Origin: Schistosoma mansoni
Taxonomy: Eukaryota; Platyhelminthes; Trematoda; Strigeidida; Schistosomatidae
Length of the DNA stretch: 64,000 nt
Assembly (NCBI RefSeq): GCF_000237925.1
Contig: NW_017386028.1
Span: forward strand, 1,426,001 to 1,490,000
Reading direction: 5' to 3'
Part shown: positions 1-11,329 of the stretch, piece by piece
Position numbering within the stretch: the first letter of the stretch is position 1
Layout of the letters: each line of letters opens with the position of its first letter
Program-made: the position numbers and the translations under genes
Notes under the pieces: generated by a model
The model's database searches: none
What the model saw: the letters and a program-made list of their open reading frames with translations, nothing else
What the model was told of the DNA's origin: nothing

Positions 1-214
1 GAATTACAATAAGATTTAATCTCGTATATCGGTTTATTAAGCAATAAGCAAGATAAATTAAACTCGATTGTTCGATTAACTTTTTAAAGCCGGTTACAGA
101 GAGATTATCCACAGTTAGTTTTCAATATAATCCAGGTAAATTCAAGCATAAGAACGCTTTCATCACACTACAGAACCATGATCATCATCAGTAAACTCAA
201 TGGGTATGACATTT

Positions 215-1024
215 ATTGTCATTTATGGATAATGGACGATTTCGACTTCGCAGATGATCTGGCTCTTCTATCACACACGCAACAACAAGTTCAGGAGACG
301 ACCAGTGTAGCAGTAGCCCCAGCAGCAATGGGTCTCAATATAAACAAAGGGAAATGCGAGCATCTTCGATACAATAAAGAATGCATCAATTGAATTACAC
401 TTGACGGAGAAGCTTTCTAGGATGTGAAAACCTTTACAGCATCATTGATGAACACAGTAGATCTGATGCAGATGTGAGGGCGCGAATCGGCAAAACAAGA
501 GCAGCATATTTACAATTAAAGAACATCTGGAACTCAAAATAATTATCAACTAATATCAAAGTCAGAATTTTCGAAACAAATGTCAAGACAGTTCTACTGT
601 ATGGGGCTGAGACATGGAAAACTACGAAAGCCATCATCCAGAGGGTACAAGTGTTTATTAACAGTTGTCTACGCAAAATACTTGAGATCCGTTGACCAGA
701 CACTATCAGCAACAACCTACTGTGGGCGAGTACAAACCAGATTCCAGTGTAGGAAGAAATCAGGAAGAAGCGCTGGAAGTGGATAGGACATACATTGAGG
801 AAATCACCCAACGGCGTCACAAGACAAGCCTTCACATGAAATCCTGAAGGCCAAAGGAAAAGAAGAAGACCAAAGAACACATTAGGCCTAGAAATGGAGA
901 CAGACATGAGAAGAATGAACAAAAATTGGATAGAACTAGAAAGGAAGGCCTAGGATGCAGTGGGTTGGAGAGTGCTGGTTAGCATTCTATGATCCATTGG
1001 GGGTAACAGACATAAGTAAGTAAG
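215..1024 (+). mobile_element. RTE-clade (SR2-type) LINE 3' half, decayed
   Basis: It begins in the reverse transcriptase palm with FDFADDLALLSHTQQQ (catalytic A-D-D at about 246-260). It continues through frameshifted thumb and C-terminal sequence (GLRHGKLRKPS and a KRKRRPKNT-like block) to a TAAGTAAGTAAG end. It is 5'-truncated, as is usual for target-primed insertions. Confidence 0.8.
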
Positions 1025-1284
1025 TACTGGATAATGGACTTATATTTCAAAATGATGATTAGGATGTTGTTTGCTGTTTTCTTATGTAAAAAATTCAACA
1101 AGAAATGACAAAAGATTATTTCAATTAAATGACCATTTCTTTATGTTTTTTTTTCACTGACTAATGTGAATGAAACAGTTAGCAACCATTGACTGCTAGG
1201 TTAAGTGAAATATGTTGTATATTATACCTGGTCATAGGATTAAATTTATGCACATATATTCATGAATCTTTAAATGGTTTGAAT

Positions 1285-1420
1285 AATTTTTTCTGGTTAG
1301 CGTTTTTTAACGAGTTAGGATTTTACTGGATGGGGTGACTAACCTTACGCCAAACCCTCCTCCTTTATCCAAGCTTGGGACCGGCAGTATCCCCCGGACG
1401 GGCTACAGGTAGAGTTCAAA
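1285..1420 (+). repeat. RTE 5'-leader-like fragment
   Basis: The GTTAGCG-TTTTTTAACGAG opening and the CTTGGGACCGGCAG block recur at 14555-14670 and, diverged, at 20905-21030; an inverted copy is at 46995-47140. At 14.6 kb the block is joined directly to RTE C-terminal sequence, so I read it as RTE 5' leader (inference). Confidence 0.5.
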
Positions 1421-1883
1421 TGACTAATATTATCATCACTAAGTATTAATTATATGTGTCAAAGAATAGTGAACTCGAGAAAAAACATCTTTTTTCATTT
1501 ACTGAAACCAATTTTCATATTTTAAAACATACAATTTCCCAACTAACAACTGTTATTTTCATAATAATTTATGATTTCATCATAAATAGATGTTGCCCCT
1601 GTTTACATTCATATATATCTATTTTTCACTTATATATAACAAAGAAACTAGAATATTTTGACAAATGTTCTATTGAATGAATCTGTCAGTTTAACTTAAA
1701 AAATTTAAAAGGGCAATTTTGTCCTAGTTTTTTGTTTAACACAATGAGATTCTAGTTTGTTTTCTTTTCGAAAAAAGAGAAAAAAAAGTAACCTTTTAGA
1801 TAACATAACTAGTTAGTTTATTTACAATCCATTCATTGTTTCATTCCATCTGCCATAATGTATTTATTTGTTTACTAAACAAA

Positions 1884-2090
1884 CACCGTTGGATGCCGGC
1901 CGGCTCAGTGGTCTATCGGTTAAGTGTACGCGCGCGAGACTAGTAGGTCCTGGGTTCAAATCTCGTGAGGTGGGATCGTGGATGCGCACTGCTGAGGAGT
2001 CCCACAATGGGACGAAACGGCCATCCAGTGTTTCCAGGTTTTCCATGGTGGTCTAGCTTTAATTGATTCATGATTTCAACTATGTATATA
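1884..2090 (+). mobile_element. Family-B hammerhead SINE, nearly complete
   Basis: A tRNA-related head has an A-box-like tggtctatcggttaag and a B-box-like gggttcaaatc. A hammerhead motif follows at 1986-2031: ctgagga, helix II gtccc/gggac, gaaac, and helix I gcactg/cagtg. The tail is ccatggtggtctagc...tgatttcaactatg. The core is intact; helix III (acggccatc) has one mismatch. Confidence 0.85.
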
Positions 2091-2282
2091 CAAATTTTAT
2101 ATCTCTATAAGCAAAGACTTATAATTTGTATAGAATATTTTATATTTAATAGTCTAGTGTTTTGTCTTTTGAAGCGGTGACTGTAGTTGATTAATTTTTA
2201 TAGTTTTTGTTGTTGTTAAAAATATTCACACTATAAGAATCATATTGCAGATAAGTCTTGTTGAACAATGTCAGTCAGTATG

Positions 2283-2757
2283 TGTTATATCCCGTGGAGA
2301 ATTATGAATGGTAACCTTGAGAACTATTTATGAACCATTATGATATGTATATTTCCTATTGTATGATTGTTAACTAACTAATATATTCATATTCGCTTCC
2401 ATCTTATTATAAGCTTTATTTTGACCTATGAACTATTATTATACGATTCGCCATTCTTGAGTTATACCCAGTCAATTAATTACTGTTCCCTCTATTCACA
2501 GCGACATTTGGCTAAATCTTGTACAAATGTTATTTCCTATTTTATGGTACGATGTGGTCGGTTTGTTTGGTATATAAACCCCAGTATGTTTGAGAATAAT
2601 GATTCATATTACAGAGGTTGTTATTGGTGTTCTGGACTTAAGTAACTAGGCTAGGCAGAAAGCAGGACTGATAAGTACTCAAGACTGTTCATACGGCTTT
2701 TGTGTATCACTGCTTTGATCAATAGTTCACTGATCTCCAATTGATGGTCTTTTAACT
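2283..2757 (+). mobile_element. Solo LTR (degraded)
   Basis: It is homologous along its length to 18077-18537, opening with TGTTAT and holding a TATA box (tatataaa at 2571-2578) followed by a conserved GGTGTTCTGGACTTAA block. No internal retrovirus-like genes adjoin. It is probably a Ty3/gypsy-type LTR of schistosomes, but the family is not identified. Confidence 0.6.
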
Positions 2758-3146
2758 TCATATATTAAACTGGGCACTCACGCAATCGATATAACAGTAT
2801 GGAACACAAAATCCAGAGACTTTTGATGAATGAATTCAACGAATAACATGAAATTATATTGCACGACATCGCATGATTCAGACTGATTAGTAAATTGATA
2901 ATTCATTGACATAATTTGATCAATAACAAGAAATGGACAATTATAAAATGCCACCGATCAGTCATTATGAAATGGGAATAGTTTATTTAGACAGTGGTTA
3001 GTTGAGATGCGAAGATTAACTTCAATAAAATAGCAAAGTCTTTTTATATATTTAAAGCAAAGAGAACTATCACTTAGTTTATTTTTCTCAGTAAATATTT
3101 GGTCGGTTGTAGTTCACTCTGTTGGTATTTTGATAATTAAATAGTA

Positions 3147-3553
3147 TAAAGTGAAGTTTAAATTCACTTAGTATTGTTTGTTTGAATCTTCTTATTGATG
3201 TTTAGGACTGCAATTGAATTTCACCCCATTGCACAAGCAAGTGGCTATCAAAGCTCAGTAGCCGAGTGGATAACGCGATGGTATTAGAGGCGAAAACTAC
3301 TAGGTTCGAGTCCCAGATCGAACACCAACTCTGAGATGCGGGTACATCCGTACGACGAGTCAAAAATAGGACGAAACGCGCGTCTGGGATTCCACTGCTA
3401 GCCACTATCCATTTCGGCTTATAGTGCTTGTGAATTCAGGCGATATCAAGGCAATACGCACAGTTCGCACATATGCCAATAAGAGATTGATCAATTGCAG
3501 TCCTAAACATCAATGGAAAGATTCAAACAAACAATACAAAGTGAATTTAAATC
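3147..3553. mobile_element. Sm-alpha-type hammerhead SINE inside inverted tails
   Basis: The plus-strand body has A box (tagccgagtggataacg), B box (ggttcgagtcc) and hammerhead (3346-3395). Its 3' tail ends caaacaatacaaagtgaatt. The inverted form of that same tail (ttcacttagtattgtttg...) precedes the body, giving inverted ends of about 57 bp. The ribozyme core is damaged: ctgacga reads acgacga. Confidence 0.8.
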
Positions 3554-3790
3554 ACACAGTGGTTTTCTAAAATATGGATATCATACATTAAACACATCAT
3601 ATGCACATCTTCCTTCTGTTGTCTCTTACATACTCCATCATTCCTCTAATTCTGTTGTCATTCCGATTGCCCTCAGTTGCCTTTCCAGTTTTCTTGATTT
3701 CAATCTTCTGCTGGTAAACAATCCACTTCCTATTTCTACCACATATTACTAATATCTGTCCACAAAAGAAGCGGACACCACAACAAGTAT
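3553..3790 (+). repeat. Dispersed repeat D, diverged copy
   Basis: A pyrimidine-rich stretch with tacattaaa, a ctcttac...tgttgtcattcc block and cttctgctggtaaacaatc resembles 11330-11600, 52725-53010 and 58630-58960. It has no coding potential, and the family is unknown. Confidence 0.4.
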
Positions 3791-4690
3791 AAAGAAATAA
3801 ATTGATTTACACCCAACACGAAAACAAATCTATGGATTTCATGGGCGTAAATCGAATTCAAGTCAGATCAACCCACTTTTGATGCCCAGTACCTGACTTC
3901 GGTCTGATAATACGATGCTGTTATCAAAATATACATCCCGGCTACCCTTGTATATAATGATTGATTTCGAATTGCGTTAGTGGATAACGAGATAAGTGAA
4001 ATAATGAGAATGAATTTTGAATACGTATACTTCGTACACTCGTTGATTCGGACAGACATTCATAACGAAAAGCTAGAAATTAAAGCGAAGCCGAGAAGGC
4101 GAATGAACCAACTCATTTTGACAAAGTGAGATTCAATACTTACAATTCGACGAGAATAAGCTACAGACATGTAATCAATTGAATACACTCATATAAAAAC
4201 AGTCAACATTAATAAGTAAATATTTGACAAGGTCAAAATGTGACATGAAAAGAATGAATGAATTGGTTTATCCGGATGCTAGGACAACTCTTGTGGGTTT
4301 GACATTGTACTAGACACTACAATGTGATTGGTCCACTTTTACCAAAATGGATTGATAAATCAAATTCATGTCGATATGTCTATTGAGTTAAAAGTAACTG
4401 AAATATCCTAATTCGATAATTTATTTAGAATCATAGGATTGATCATGAATTTCGATATTATCTCAGTTACGTTGGTGTCTATGCTTGGTGGTACATATAT
4501 TGATATATGTGAAAGAGTAACATGTCAGAAACAAATTATTTACGAGCTTGTTAACTTTATTGGAATGTTTACTACACCATAATACACAGATTTATGTCTA
4601 ATCTCCTTCGTATCTATGATTATATCAATTTCCATGATAATTTCACTATTCAAGTATTATAGGTTGTAAACAACTAATGAGAATTTAGCG
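3791..4690. other. No recognisable feature
   Basis: AT-rich sequence with short ORFs only. I see no family signature in it. Confidence 0.5.
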
Positions 4691-5074
4691 TAATAAAATG
4701 AATTCATATTATTCTGCACCAATCTTTGTTTTTGCTCTTATCAAGTTTGCATGCCTTGCCGTTGCTAACCTCAAAAGAGGGGTATGTTCACTTTATATCA
4801 TACAGTGTATTTCCTTTAGCTGATAAATTTCATCTGTAGATAAACTTGAATTTTTCTCTTAGCTGTGACTCGTAAAGGTTTGTGGTATAGGAAGCCAATT
4901 GATATCCTTGTTGTTATTTTTGAAATGTTTTTTTTTAGTTTTAAAACGATCTGATATGTAATTTCCGGTAGATTTTGTGACGATTTATTTATTCGGTAGG
5001 TTACAAAGGACAAAAATTAAGTTCCCATAACATTTTACATGTTGAAAGTGTAGTAGTCAGTTTTAGTCCCTTCA

Positions 5075-5290
5075 CAATAGTGATTGTTTTCAAATCTTTT
5101 CATCTAGTGTTGGATCGTTGTTGTATCCATTTAAAATTTGATCTGTTTTGTGTAGTTTCCTGTACGTTTTTGAAATCTGTGTACTTATGTCTTTCCTGTT
5201 GATTAAGATATCGAAAAAATGGAATTTTATAGGCTGATATTTCTCTTGTAGTTTTGATATCGCCGAAGATGTTATTGTTATGACCATTAG
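5075..5290 (-). pseudogene. Penelope-like element reverse transcriptase fragment
   Basis: Reading the minus strand gives FHFFDILINRKD...TYRKLHKTDQILNGYNNDPT. This matches the Penelope reverse transcriptase stretch with 'LD-hydrophobic-R' followed by 'YRK...T...L...S.HP'. Related but unreadable sequence continues down to about 4735. It is short and without catalytic residues. Confidence 0.6.
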
Positions 5291-5374
5291 ACGGTTAATT
5301 TATCATGTGATTTATTCGCCGTTCAGTATATGACGTGTACAATCTTAACCCTGTGGCAAACCGATGACGGATTG

Positions 5375-5870
5375 ACTGGTATGAGTAGCCGAGCGTCCTT
5401 GTTGGCTTTTTCTGCTTAGCTCCTCCTGTTGAGTCCAAAACGCAAATAACGGCTTCCATTTTATGAATCATGTTGTGACTTTACAAAATAAACAAATGAC
5501 GTATCCTAATTCGTTATTGATTCACGTGAATTATCCACCAATAGAAATACGACTTATCCAATCTTAACACCGTAACAAATCAATGACGTTCGACTAGTAT
5601 GAGCAGTCTAACGTCCTTATTGGTCCCTTGTCCGCCTAGCCTTTCCACTTGAGTCCAGAACACCAATTGCAGCTTCTGCTATACGAATCGTTTATTTCAA
5701 GCATACTCTGTTTATATACCAGACAGACAGACCACATCACACCATAAAATAGAAAATGATCAGGTCAAATGTGACTGTGAACGTGGGAGACAGTAATCAA
5801 TTAACTGAGTATAATTTAGGAACAGTAAGTGGTATAATAATAATCCATAGTTCAAAATGAAGCTTATAAT
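5375..5870 (-). mobile_element. Two LTR fragments in tandem, minus strand
   Basis: 5375-5480 and 5575-5870 both carry the reverse of the LTR blocks seen at 2283-2757 and 18077-18537, including TTGAGTCCAGAACACCAAT and the inverted TATA box (tttatata at 5711). The second copy runs into the upstream LTR part (AAGCTTATAATAAG). They are partial and ungapped to each other. Confidence 0.5.
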
Positions 5871-5913
5871 AAGATTAATATAGATTTACGTAATCTAGTT
5901 ACTGAATAGTTAT

Positions 5914-5916
<3 letters not shown>

Positions 5917-5962
<46 letters not shown>
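5917..5962. repeat. (AT)n microsatellite
   Basis: About 22 AT units without interruption. Shorter AT runs follow at 6282-6294 and 6725-6736. Confidence 0.95.
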
Positions 5963-5965
<3 letters not shown>

Positions 5966-5989
5966 AATAGTCCAATGATAGGTCCCGGA

Positions 5990-6720
5990 AGTTACCAGTA
6001 CTTTAATCTTCACTAAGATACAACAACCATAGTGTTGAACAACGTTCCATAATATTCTCCTATCCATGCTGTCAAATGCTTTCTCATAATGAAGGAAGTT
6101 GATGTATAGTGACGAATTTCATTCAACTGATTGTTCAATGATAGTCCGTAGTGTCACGATTCGGTCTGTGCACGACCAGTCCTTACGGAATCCGAGCTGT
6201 TAGTCGCGAAGTTGGACGTCTACTGAGTCTTTCAACCGGTTCATTAGGATATAACAAATCATATATTTCAAGCATACTTGATATATATATATATATTATT
6301 TATTTATTATTATTTATTATTTAAACACATAAATATTGGTACAAAAAGCACCAGATAAATATGCACCACACAAATCTCATTTGATTTGTGTGTGGGCTGT
6401 GATACTGCCCAGGTGCCCAGACTGAAGCAGGTGGTTTTCTTAGGGGGCCACACCCGGAGCCTTTGACCTAAAGGTCTAGTCCACAAGGCAGTGGAGCATG
6501 GTAAGGAGATGCAGTCCCATGGTAGCCGGTGACCAACAGTTGGTTCATACGCCATTCGTTCCTTCAAGATCCTGGAGCTCATGTGCACCATTGGTTTGGA
6601 ATGAGGGTTTTCCAACTCCCCTAGGTGGATCCTCCACATCCACCAACCCGGTTAAAGCGCCGGACATTCGCTTTTCGTCCTCTCACTTTTGTGAACAACA
6701 CCCCCGCCACGAGAAGGCAG
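5990..6720 (-). mobile_element. RTE LINE, minus strand, internally deleted (5' leader plus palm fragment)
   Basis: On the minus strand, 6720-6330 is the GC-rich RTE leader and start of the ORF. RVWPPKKTTCFSLGTW there resembles the sequence just before the endonuclease strand GTWNVR. After AT repeats comes 6240-5990, the reverse transcriptase piece VTLRTIIEQSVEWNSSLYIN followed by YEKAFDSMDRRILWN. The endonuclease and first part of the reverse transcriptase are missing. The 109-codon ORF in the leader (6310-6639) is not a host gene. Confidence 0.65.
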
Positions 6721-6739
6721 TGAGTATATATATATAAGT

Positions 6740-7225
6740 CCATTAATAACTCTCGAATGTTACCTATAAATTAATCTTCGCTAGTACAATAATAGTTATT
6801 GATTTAACTTATTAATACACTCGACTGTGTCCTTTTTACGACCCAAAAATGTCTTATCTGGATAGTATATCTAAATCACTGGTTCACCTTTTTGTTGTAG
6901 AATTGTAACTTCCAGTCTTTGAAATACTATTTTAGTGATGAGTAGTGATATAAGCGATCGTATTGTACGCTTAAATTTTCTCTATTTTAGAACTATAACT
7001 ATTAATGAAATTACTCTTTTAGAAAAAAAAGTGATTGGTATTAACTCTAGGTAGAAGTAAACTATGAAGATTACACTACAAGTGACTAGTAGCATGTTCT
7101 GCTAACTTTGAAGTTAACTTCTTATTAATATTTGTCTTGTCATTCTTCACATATTTATTTTGATTATCTTCTTTCTCCATTTGACTGTTGAACTTATGGT
7201 TATTTTAATTTATTAATAAATTAAT
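6740..7225. other. No recognisable feature
   Basis: AT-rich, with no repeat or coding signature that I can name. Confidence 0.5.
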
Positions 7226-7227
7226 AT

Positions 7228-7330
7228 GGATGAGCACTGCTGAAGAGTCCCACAATAGGACGAAACGGCCGTCCAGTGCTTTCAGTTTTTCTATAGTGCT
7301 CTAGCTTCAAGTGACACATGATCGCAACTT
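7228..7330 (+). mobile_element. Family-B SINE, 5'-truncated, with intact hammerhead
   Basis: The copy starts just before helix I and lacks the tRNA-like head. Hammerhead 7233-7281: agcactg, ctgaaga, gtcc-cacaata-ggac, gaaa, acggccgtc, cagtgct. Helices I and II pair perfectly, and the cleavage triplet is GUC. It is the cleanest ribozyme in the window. Confidence 0.85.
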
Positions 7331-7499
7331 TATAAAAAAACTAAACAGATAAATAATGCAAAAATCTAATCAAAAGTACAGCTTATTCGATATAATAATA
7401 TGAAATTAGATGTATATTTTAATTACACTACATGTATTTTCGTACATGTTAACATATATGGATTGCTTAAACTTTTACTAAATGGATACTTATCTAATT

Positions 7500-7720
7500 A
7501 ATATCAATATTTGACATGAATGGTAAGAGCTTCGGCTATTTTTAGGAGTTGGATACGAAGAAATCTAGGTAGATTTGAATGAATCATATAAACAACCTTT
7601 AAATTAGACTGTGGATCCGTAGAATGATTACAGTCGATTACGTGTTCAAGTATAGAACTCTTAACTGCTTTCCTTTCACCCTTGTAGAACCAAACTGAGA
7701 TATGTTCTCGTACCATTGGA
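7500..7720 (-). pseudogene. Penelope-like element C-terminal (endonuclease) fragment
   Basis: The minus-strand reading KSSILEHVIDCNHSTDPQSN...LRIQLLKIAEALTIHVKY follows the end of the Penelope GIY-YIG domain: 'EH...H..D...KVI......R...E.L.I'. A shorter relative lies at 52240-52345. The N-terminal GIY-YIG motif is absent. Confidence 0.65.
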
Positions 7721-8920
7721 AACTGGCATTTTCGTTAGAAACAATTTCTTTTAAGTGCGTTTTAAGTAGTATATATATATATCACTGACAATAATTAAAA
7801 AAGTGCTTTACAACAACAAAATTGTTTTGTAAATGGATACAAATACGTCTTATCATGTTATCTAGGGAAAATTTTGACCTTACTTCATTTCATTGAATTG
7901 ACATTCTTCTTTCCTTTGTTATTAGCTATACTGGATATTTTTACTATGAACTTTTAAGTAACCATCTGAAAAGACAAAAGTTCCATCTATACATCGAACG
8001 GTATCATGATAAAATATCTCATTATTGATTCATATCATTGAGATTCTAATTTAGTTCGTTTGGAAATAAAGAATGAATTCATAGTTTATAGGTCAAAACA
8101 TTCAGATTCATATAATAGTTTGTATATTCTGACAAAATCCTATGAAATATATATCTGAAGTTATTTGGAACTGTTGCATCTAGAAAGGGAAGCATTAAAC
8201 ATATACACTGAAATTACATGGACGACAGCACCCTTTTACAATTGATTGATAACTGAACAGTGATTAGTGTTATGTATGCTAAATCACTCTTAGTACTGAT
8301 GTGCCATTAGTCTAAGTGACTAAACTTCTTGTGTACTATGTTGGGATGTAAAATGTAAGAGTATCCTATCGACTATCTTGAACCACCAACTTACACAAAA
8401 GTACAGCGTTATGCCCCTAGATGAATAAAGTATTTAGTGTCACTTTGTGCCACCTTTGTAAATACAGTCATGTATTTATAGTTTGAATATTATTTCTGCA
8501 ATAAATAGTTAATACTGATGTGTAGTTCCACTACCTTGTTATTATCATTTTACTACTAATCAACTGGCCTTAATCATATGTTTAAACTTATAAATAATGG
8601 GTTTCAAAAGTATTTATTTATATAATCAGTTATATTCAGTGCTATTATAGTTACTACGTTAGATGATCGGTGGTAACTACTCATAATCACGCCACTTCAT
8701 TCATAAACAGATCGTCTATATTAATGAAATGTTCATTTGCTACAAGTTTTTGGTATCTTTGAATTCTTTGTTGACAGGATGAACGTAGAAGGAAGAAAGT
8801 GGACACATGAAATACATAATAGCATTCAATAACAAAACTTGGTTGTAGAAAAAAGACATTCCCTTCTTTCATCTGTGGACATAGATAATTGATCAGAGGA
8901 ATTAAAAATGTTTATTAGGA
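7721..8920. other. No recognisable feature
   Basis: AT-rich; short ORFs without family resemblance. Confidence 0.5.
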
Positions 8921-8925
8921 GATAC

Positions 8926-9254
8926 TCAGAAGGGGTTTTGTGGAGATTTAGTATTTTCATAGTTGAAAGCGTTAGTCAATTGAAGCTAGACGACCATGGA
9001 AAACCTGGAATCACTGGACGGCCGTTTCGTCCTATTGTGGGATTCCTCAGAAGTGCCCATCCACGACCTCACCTAACGAGGTTCGAACCCAGGACCTACC
9101 AGTCTCGCGCCAGAGCACTTAACCGATGGACCACTGAGCCGGCATCTGATAGTGTTTATGTCTAACTCCAACCAATCCACGAAGTTTAGCCACCGTTCAC
9201 CAATTGTTTACAGTGAGTTGATATCTCACAACAGACGTGGTTTGAACTCCACTG
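8926..9254 (-). mobile_element. Full-length family-B SINE with 14-bp target duplication
   Basis: The flanks ttattaggagatac (8912-8925) and ttattaggtgatac (9255-9268) differ at one base, so the 329-bp insert is probably a complete unit. From its 5' end it has a leader of about 100 bp (the inverted form of the gttgaactccaccggtcac-type sequence), tRNA-like head, hammerhead (9011-9062), tail, and a terminal ccacaaaaccccttct. In the ribozyme the base pair closing helix II is lost (gaatcc for gagtcc). Confidence 0.85.
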
Positions 9255-9268
9255 TTATTAGGTGATAC

Positions 9269-10200
9269 ACTTGTTCTTAGTATAGCTAACCCCGATGGTA
9301 ATTGATCTCATTTCGGAATAAGGATATGTATTTAAATTTATTGTCTTTGGATACCAGAAGCACGTTAGAAATTGGTGGGCACATGAAACATCTGACAAAT
9401 TTTGAATTATTCCATTCAAATAAGAATTCATTTATATAATTTTCATCACTTAACATTTTTTCCTTTAAAACAACTAGTAAGTTAGAAACATATTATAGGA
9501 TTATTATTCCATGAGTAACTATCACAGACATTCTTGAGAATGGTATGAAAACTAGTTATAACATTTTATCCTAAGCACAGTAGCCTTATGGTTGTAAACT
9601 GAGTCATATATCCTATGGTTAAAAATGGTCAATGTATGTCAATTAGCAAGTCAAGAACAGCATATGATTTGACAAAATGTACATCGATAGGAGACACTAG
9701 ATCCCATCTGTACATAAGAAAAAATACATAATATGCTGAAACTTCACATTAAGCACTAGTTCATTAAAAGTTTCAGATAAGCTATTAGTGATTAGTACAT
9801 ACTTTCAGTAGAATTAACCCAACTGAGGATTTTTTTAGTGATACAGAATATGTAAAGCGAAAATCCAAAGTTAAACTCTGTGCAGATTATAATCTGCACT
9901 TTACAAATTTCGCCAGATACATATAATGATGATATAAAGATTAGAACAATAATGTCTTGTACTAGTTAATTAAAGCTCTGAGGAAAATATATTCAAATGT
10001 GGGACTAATAGCATTACGTTAATATTACTCAACGTGTGTCCATTTTTTCTGTTCACTAAAAATTCTGGACCTACTAAGATCCTCTCACTAGAAACTACAA
10101 TCATCAATTTTTTTTAGATGCATTGTATGAATAGAATTACACAAAAGACAAGTGAAAATAATCTCTAAAGCTCATTATTAACACTTAATGAGATGCTATC
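9269..10200. other. No recognisable feature
   Basis: AT-rich; nothing named. Confidence 0.5.
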
Positions 10201-10228
10201 TCTCATGAAATTTAGTAGTACGCTACAG

Positions 10229-10275
10229 CAATATTACGACGTTTCGATCGAAACCGATAATCAGGATTTGGGTAT
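10229..10275 (-). repeat. Hammerhead-like motif, possibly a PLE end remnant
   Basis: The minus strand reads ctgattatcggtttcgatcg then aaacgtcg. The order ctgaNNa, short hairpin, cgaaac resembles the hammerhead cores found in Penelope-like element ends, but the conserved G of ctgaNga is T. No adjoining PLE coding sequence is visible. Confidence 0.35.
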
Positions 10276-10489
10276 CAAAAACATATGAGGATGAAGAGAC
10301 TATGAAATAATGATACAAGTACTAGATCATTATGAAGAAGATGGTAAATGATTAATTACTGACTGACAATTATATAATGCTATCTCCTATATTAGAAAGA
10401 CTATATCATGCTGACACTTATTTCCTGATTCGTTTGAAAGCAAGAATATAGTATTCTTGAACTCATTAAATTAGTAGTAGTTTAGATAT

Positions 10490-10746
10490 CATGGAAGTGG
10501 ATCGGACATACATTACGGAAGTCACCAAAATGCGTCATGAGGCAAGCCCTACCTTCGAATCCGGAAGGGAGGCCGAAAAGAGGAAGACCAAAGAACACAA
10601 TACACCGGGGAATAGAAGCAGATATGAAAAGGATGAATGTTAACTGGAAATAACTGGAAAAGATTGCCCAGGACAGAGTTGGATGGAGAATGCTGGTGTT
10701 CGGCCTATGCTCCTCGACGAGGGGTAACAGGCGTGAGTAAGTAAGT
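10490..10746 (+). mobile_element. RTE LINE 3' end
   Basis: It encodes the RTE C-terminal block (WKWIGHTLR...RGRPKNT...GWRML) with stops and ends GTAACAGGCGTGAGTAAGTAAGT. It is 5'-truncated to about 255 bp. Confidence 0.85.
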
Positions 10747-11128
10747 TGGGATATTAAAAGGTTTGTACATTTGACTTTATGCTCATACCATATTTAGATC
10801 AATTATCAAATAATTATCAGAATTATAATTTTCTTGTTAATTGATGGTATAATCGATAAATGAAAAATAACATGCAACCAAAAAAATAGTTATTATTTCC
10901 ATTTTTTAGCCAGTAGACATCTTTTTGTAATTACATTATTGTAATTTAGTCAATTTATAATAATCGCTTGCCAAAATTCAAAACCTTTATCCATCTATAA
11001 TTGCCTCAAAACAAAATTATTTACCCCCGAGATTTTTTAAATGACTTTTAGTAATGAAATTAAAACGATGTATATATGGAAGTATAAATGATTATTAGAT
11101 TTCAAGACAAGCAAGTATATTCAATATC

Positions 11129-11201
11129 GTTTCCGTGGTGTAGTGGTCATTACGTCTGTCTAACATACAGAAGGTCTCCATTTCGAACCTGGGAGGAAAC
11201 A
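11129..11201 (+). tRNA. tRNA-Val(AAC)-like sequence, probably a retro-inserted pseudogene
   Basis: The 73-base sequence folds as tRNA: acceptor gtttccg/aggaaac, D arm with tgtagtggtcat, anticodon loop ctaacat with AAC, and T loop ttcgaac. There are two mismatches, at the last acceptor pair (g-a) and the inner T-stem pair (t-c). It is flanked by perfect direct repeats caagtatattcaat at 11112-11125 and 11200-11213. That is what an RNA inserted by a retroelement would leave, so this is probably a tRNA retrocopy rather than a working gene. Confidence 0.75.
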
Positions 11202-11329
11202 AGTATATTCAATGATAGAAATTAGTGATGAAAGGTATCTATGAACAGAAGAAGTGTCATGAAATAACTTTTCTGCACTGATACATAGGAAAGGAATGTC
11301 AAAGTTATGATGTAGTGAATGAGGACTTG

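Noticed and set aside
3260-3320. A- and B-box stretches in SINE copies as tRNA genes
   Set aside because: They do not fold as full cloverleafs with an acceptor stem; they are the heads of SINEs with a ribozyme downstream.
6310-6639. 109-codon minus ORF as a host gene
   Set aside because: Its end resembles the start of the RTE ORF before the endonuclease, and the region continues into RTE leader.
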